Source of the DNA: a virus
Length of the DNA: 46,442 nt
Virus record (IMG/VR): IMGVR_UViG_3300025892_000038
Span: 1-46,442 of that record
Reading direction: 5' to 3' (one strand)
This document shows, piece after piece, positions 43,510-46,442 of this stretch. The position numbers and the translations under genes are program-made. The number at the start of each line of letters is the position of its first letter. The stretch's first letter is position 1. The notes below the pieces were generated by a model. That model worked only from the letters and a program-made list of their open reading frames with translations, ran no database searches and was not told the DNA's origin.

Positions 43510-44720
43510 GTTTGGACGATTATGCTTCTAATTTTCGCAACATAGAAAATGCGAAAAGACAGAGGCAAGAACATCCTAAAGGTTGGGAACCAGGTCTAAA
43601 TACTGCTAAAAAAGAAATAATTTCTAAGCCTATGGCTAAAGCAGAAAAACCTGAAGACCATAGATGGGATGCTTATCTAACTGAGTTAGGTTTTAATCCA
43701 AATGACTTTGAAATAATAGAGCCATTTGAAATTAGAACATGGACTGCAAATATGGGTGGTGGCGAAACCCAACAGTTCTATTACTACAAAGCAAAGATAA
43801 TATCTAAAAACCTTGAAAACGAAAAAGACTTTGATTACAAAGCACTACTTAAAGAAATAAAAACCTCCAAACCTAAATCAGCAGCTAAAACATCAGGACC
43901 ATCTAGTTTTGTTGTTTGCTTATCTGACTGGCAAATGGGAAAAAGAGATGGAGATGGTACAGCAGGTATAGTTGAAAGAGTTGAAACAATGATACCTAGT
44001 GTAGAGGAGAGATATAAGACACTTAGAAAACAAGGTGTTGAATTAGGTACTCTCTACATCTATTCACTTGGTGACATGATAGAAAACTGTGATGGCTTCT
44101 ATGCAATGCAAACTGCTACTGTCGAATACGATTTAAGAAGACAGCTTATGATTACAAGAAGACTATTAGCTAAAGCTATAAAAAGATGGTCAAAAGATTT
44201 TGACAATGTAGTTGTTGCATGTGTTCCAGGTAATCATGGTGAAAATAGAAAAAATGGTAAAGCTTACACAACATTTGGAGACAACTTTGATGTTACGTTA
44301 TTCGATAACCTACAAGAGATGTTTTCAGAGAATAAAGCTTATGACCATGTAAACTTCATAATCCCAGATAATGATTTATGGTTAACATTAAATGTTTCTG
44401 GTAAGATTATAGGTCTTGCACATGGTCATCAGTTTAGGACTGGTGGTAAGTATTCACATCAAAAAGCTATAAATTGGTTAAGCAATCAAGCATTTGGTAT
44501 GACAGACATGGGAGATGTTGATATTTTAATATCTGGTCACTTCCATCATTTGTTTGTTATCAATGAAGGTAAGAGAGTTCTTATGCAATGTTTATCAATG
44601 GATGGTGGTTCTGAGTGGTTTGAAAACCTTTCTGGTAAAAAAAGTTTCTCTGGAACCCTTACTTTCAGCGTTTCTGAGACCGAAGAAAGAATACCTTTTC
44701 AGAATCTTGAGGTATTATAG
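43506..44720 (+). CDS. Mre11/SbcD-like metallophosphoesterase
   Basis: The 404-residue protein has the full calcineurin-like phosphoesterase signature: D141-x-Q143 (CLSDWQMG; Gln in place of His), GDMIEN (D190, N194), PGNHGE (N243, H244), AHGHQF (H306, H308) and SGHFHH (H345, H347). This set is typical of Mre11/SbcD nucleases and of the Mre11-like proteins of actinobacteriophages. Residues 1-130 are a separate N-terminal region (low complexity, then a beta-rich part with FEIRTWTANMGGGETQQFYY) that may bind DNA or a partner. It may act in DNA processing, repair or packaging. Confidence 0.85.
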   Translation: MSLDDYASNFRNIENAKRQRQEHPKGWEPGLNTAKKEIISKPMAKAEKPEDHRWDAYLTELGFNPNDFEIIEPFEIRTWTANMGGGETQQFYYYKAKIISKNLENEKDFDYKALLKEIKTSKPKSAAKTSGPSSFVVCLSDWQMGKRDGDGTAGIVERVETMIPSVEERYKTLRKQGVELGTLYIYSLGDMIENCDGFYAMQTATVEYDLRRQLMITRRLLAKAIKRWSKDFDNVVVACVPGNHGENRKNGKAYTTFGDNFDVTLFDNLQEMFSENKAYDHVNFIIPDNDLWLTLNVSGKIIGLAHGHQFRTGGKYSHQKAINWLSNQAFGMTDMGDVDILISGHFHHLFVINEGKRVLMQCLSMDGGSEWFENLSGKKSFSGTLTFSVSETEERIPFQNLEVL

Positions 44721-44725
44721 ATACT

Positions 44726-45277
44726 ATGAAGTTAGATGTAATTCGATTTCAATTCGGTGCAGATGCAACAAATTCCCTACTATTTATTGATGGAGAGTTT
44801 GAATGTTATGGACTCGAAGATGAATATAGAGATGTAAAGGTCATGCATGAGACCTGTATTCCCGAAGGTGAATACGAAATCAAGCTAAGAACAGAAGGTG
44901 GCTTTCATTCTAAGTATGTAGCAAAATATGGTGCCTTTCATAAAGGTATGCTTTGGTTACAAGATGTTCCTGGATTTACTTATATATTAATCCATACGGG
45001 AAATACCGACCAGCACACCAGTGGTTGTTACATTGTAGGTGAAACACAAACAGATTTAGATAAAGGCAAAGATGGATTTGTCGGTAACAGTGGAGTTGCA
45101 TATAAAAAATTGTACCCTAAAGTTGCTGACGCTATTTTAGCTGGTGAAGAAGTCACTATAAAATATTCCAACGTCAAAGACATGTTGAATGTAGATGAAT
45201 TATTATTACAAGTTTCTGACTTACGAGGACAAGTAAAAATTCTCGAAGCAGAAAAACAAGGCAGAAGAATACTGTAA
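44726..45277 (+). CDS. DUF5675-like protein, possible cell-wall/lysis enzyme
   Basis: The 183-residue protein matches DUF5675 in layout: an early IPEGEYEIKLR strand, WLQDVPGFTYILIHTGNT and then HTSGCYIVG, with H90, S99, G100 and C101 arranged like the catalytic H-x(n)-SxGC of L,D-transpeptidases. A C-terminal coiled coil (LLLQVSDLRGQVKILEAE) may oligomerise it. It stands just before the holin-like gene, which supports a role in lysis or peptidoglycan remodelling, as seen for this family in other phages. Confidence 0.7.
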   Translation: MKLDVIRFQFGADATNSLLFIDGEFECYGLEDEYRDVKVMHETCIPEGEYEIKLRTEGGFHSKYVAKYGAFHKGMLWLQDVPGFTYILIHTGNTDQHTSGCYIVGETQTDLDKGKDGFVGNSGVAYKKLYPKVADAILAGEEVTIKYSNVKDMLNVDELLLQVSDLRGQVKILEAEKQGRRIL

Positions 45278-45287
45278 GGAGTTAAAT

Positions 45288-45500
45288 ATGCCAGATTATA
45301 TAAGAACATCAATGATTAGAGCGTTCAGAACAGGTGCACAAGCATTTGTTGCTGTTCTAGTTGCAAATCAAGCAGGAATGTTTGAAGCAGACGTGCTTTT
45401 AGCAGGTCTAGTAGCTGGAGCTGCAGCTTTAGTCAGCGTAGTTCAAAATGCGTTAGAAGACGCACCCTTTCCATTTATGTCAAAGATTCCGAAAGGTTAA
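45288..45500 (+). CDS. Holin-like membrane protein
   Basis: A 70-residue protein with two hydrophobic stretches (residues about 15-32, GAQAFVAVLVANQAGMF, and 36-53, VLLAGLVAGAAALVSVVQ) and a basic N-terminus (RTSMIRAFRTG). The layout with FRTGAQAF ... VQNALED is common among actinobacteriophage holins. AAGGAG at 45276-45281 precedes the ATG. It lies next to the DUF5675-like gene, making a probable lysis cassette. Confidence 0.72.
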   Translation: MPDYIRTSMIRAFRTGAQAFVAVLVANQAGMFEADVLLAGLVAGAAALVSVVQNALEDAPFPFMSKIPKG

Positions 45501-45502
45501 GG

Positions 45503-45567
45503 TTCCCAACAGGGAAGTCGTAGAGATACGACAGGTGCATAGGCTCTGGGGGGTTTATACCCCCTAG
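45503..45567 (+). ncRNA. Three-hairpin structured RNA element (unclassified)
   Basis: Three hairpins follow the holin-like gene. TTCCC-AACA-GGGAA (45503-45516) abuts GTCGTA-GAGA-TACGAC (45517-45532), a perfect stem with a GNRA tetraloop; the two can stack coaxially. After 13 bases comes an 8-bp stem 45546-45553 / 45560-45567 with a TTTATA loop and a core of five G-C pairs. No U-run follows, so it is a poor terminator. In addition, 45569-45578 is complementary to 45722-45731 over 10 bp. It could be a small RNA, an mRNA stabiliser or a control element for the next genes. Confidence 0.5.
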
Positions 45568-45602
45568 GACCATTCTTAAAATCCGCTATCAAGGAAGTTT
45601 AT

Positions 45603-45749
45603 TTGAGATATGACAATAACAGTTTCATCTTTTGCAATTACTGTGCAAAATCTATAAATACTGAAAAATCACCAATGGTGTGCGATAATAATATCTGTAC
45701 ACACTTCAACGAAGAAGTTGATAAGAATGGTGATTTAAAAAATGTATGA
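45603..45749 (+). CDS. Small zinc-ribbon-like protein (TTG start)
   Basis: A 48-residue reading frame that starts with TTG at 45603, seven bases after AAGGA at 45591-45595, and ends at TGA 45747-45749, overlapping the thermonuclease start by 8 bases. It contains FCNYCAK and VCDNNICTHF, that is two Cys pairs (C-x2-C and C-x4-C-x-H) suited to one zinc ion. Because it lacks an ATG near its start it is easily missed. It may cooperate with the nuclease encoded next. Confidence 0.6.
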   Translation: MRYDNNSFIFCNYCAKSINTEKSPMVCDNNICTHFNEEVDKNGDLKNV

Positions 45750-46110
45750 GTATAATATTCGAGTTGACAGAGTTGTCGATGGGGATACTATTGACTGCTG
45801 GATTGATTTGGGTTATAATCTCCAAATTCACAAGCGTATCAGATTCGCTGGAATCAATGCTCCAGAAACTCGTACACGAGATAAAGAAGAAAAAAAACGT
45901 GGACTGATAGCTAAAGAATGGCTTATAAATAAAATAGACCCTAAAGCTGCAGGCTCTGCAAAAAACATCATTTTAAAGTCATATGAATATGGGAAGTATG
46001 GTCGTGTAATCGGTGAATTATTTATCGTTAGTGGAAGTCGCAAACAATCAATCAACAAAATGATGTTAGCAGAAGGTTTAGTAACCGAATATGATGGAGG
46101 TGCTCGCTAA
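45742..46110 (+). CDS. Thermonuclease (SNase-like)
   Basis: This 122-residue protein is a staphylococcal-nuclease-like enzyme: VVDGDTID (D15), RIRFAGINAPETR (R34 and E42) and KYGRVIGE (R88) match the catalytic set Arg35, Glu43, Arg87 of the model enzyme. The calcium ligand Asp40 is Asn39, as in many phage members. There is no signal peptide, so it should act inside the cell, degrading or processing DNA. It overlaps the small zinc-ribbon gene upstream. Confidence 0.88.
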   Translation: MYEYNIRVDRVVDGDTIDCWIDLGYNLQIHKRIRFAGINAPETRTRDKEEKKRGLIAKEWLINKIDPKAAGSAKNIILKSYEYGKYGRVIGELFIVSGSRKQSINKMMLAEGLVTEYDGGAR

Positions 46111-46128
46111 CTCTAGCAGGAGCACAAA

Positions 46129-46442
46129 ATTTTAAATAGAATACAAACAGCACTACGCTTATTAGTAGTAGGTTTATTAATATATCCTTTACCTATTGCT
46201 ATGGCTAACCATGTTCCAACACAAGCACCCTATGGACAAAATGCTAGTAATGATGTTAACGCAGGAACTTTTACTATTGGTATATTAGGTTCTGATGGAT
46301 TTGAAGATAGTCCACCAGAAAACTACACAATATTCTTTAGTCAATCTAGTGGTATAACTGAAACAAATAGTTTTTGTGTAACTACTTCTTTTGGACATTC
46401 TGCAAACACTTGGCAGTATCACACATTTAGTCTCGACAATTT
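46129..46442 (+). CDS. Secreted or envelope protein, partial, probable ATT start
   Basis: An open frame runs from after TAG 46114-46116 to the window end. AGGAG at 46118-46122 and a 6-base spacer point to the ATT at 46129 as start, a rare initiation codon. The resulting N-terminus is a signal peptide: positive residues (R4, R10), a hydrophobic core (LLVVGLLIYPLPIA) and a possible AMA cleavage site before NHV. The only ATG in frame (46199) lies inside this signal and would destroy it. The mature part is Ser/Thr/Gly-rich. Family unknown; continues beyond the window. Confidence 0.55.
   Translation, partial: MLNRIQTALRLLVVGLLIYPLPIAMANHVPTQAPYGQNASNDVNAGTFTIGILGSDGFEDSPPENYTIFFSQSSGITETNSFCVTTSFGHSANTWQYHTFSLDN

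Noticed and set aside
45546-45567. Rho-independent terminator after the holin gene
   Set aside because: The stem is strong, but the following bases (GACCATTC) contain no U-run.
45501-45572. Possible tRNA (paired ends GGTTC/GGACC, T-arm-like GC stem, CCA)
   Set aside because: There is no D arm, the middle stem has a 4-6 base loop instead of a 7-base anticodon loop, and the T loop lacks the conserved TTCRA pattern.

Overview
The window is a contiguous piece of an AT-rich, tightly packed genome of a tailed phage with siphovirus architecture, probably an uncultured marine one. Nearly every gene is on the + strand, gaps are a few bases, and at least eleven junctions are TAATG stop/start overlaps. 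There is no integrase, repressor, tRNA, insertion sequence or CRISPR array. The host is not certain. The ferredoxin at 41562-41825 has the shape of actinobacterial one-cluster ferredoxins, and the holin-like gene and Mre11-like phosphoesterase recall actinobacteriophages, so an AT-rich marine actinobacterium (Candidatus Actinomarina type) is my working hypothesis. The fibre repeats, 2OG-Fe(II) oxygenases and paralogous unknown enzymes also recall cyanophages and pelagiphages.

Layout. (1) 1-6.5 kb is head completion: the tail of a Lys/Ala-rich protein, a gp6-like head-tail connector, a helix-turn-helix plus tandem zinc-knuckle protein, a head-closure protein, an unexplained 1259-residue protein, and a tail-terminator-like protein. 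(2) 6.5-14.4 kb is the tail shaft: tube protein, two tail-assembly chaperone reading frames joined by a C-CCA-AAA -1 frameshift site next to the first stop codon, and a 2190-residue tape measure. (3) 14.4-22.2 kb is the tail tip: a minor tail protein, a hub protein whose LamG-like domain is split over two ORFs by a lysozyme-like insertion, and a His/Asn-rich fibre ending in a self-cleaving S74 chaperone. (4) 22.2-35.6 kb is a very large fibre and adhesin module, including a 2295-residue fibre with two cupredoxin-like domains and a 24-unit VTGN-type repeat, and a Tyr/Gly/Asn/His-rich adhesin beside a shorter paralogue lacking that insert. (5) 35.6-42.8 kb is an enzyme island: four 2OG-Fe(II) oxygenase-like proteins, an FkbM-like methyltransferase, two more copies of an unknown family first met among the fibre genes, another unknown, a ferredoxin, and the only minus-strand gene, a GlcNAc-transferase-like protein. 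(6) 42.8-46.4 kb holds small proteins, an Mre11-like phosphoesterase, a DUF5675-like putative lysis protein, a holin-like protein, a three-hairpin RNA element, a short zinc-ribbon ORF, a thermonuclease, and the start of a secreted protein that apparently begins at ATT.

Together, modules 1-4 build the virion. The island in module 5 is the best candidate for an undescribed system. Its genes run as one overlapping operon downstream of the fibres and one family is shared with the fibre module, so I infer a role in modifying virion fibres, glycans or a host surface molecule. That role is not shown by the sequence. All family assignments come from motif reading without database searches.
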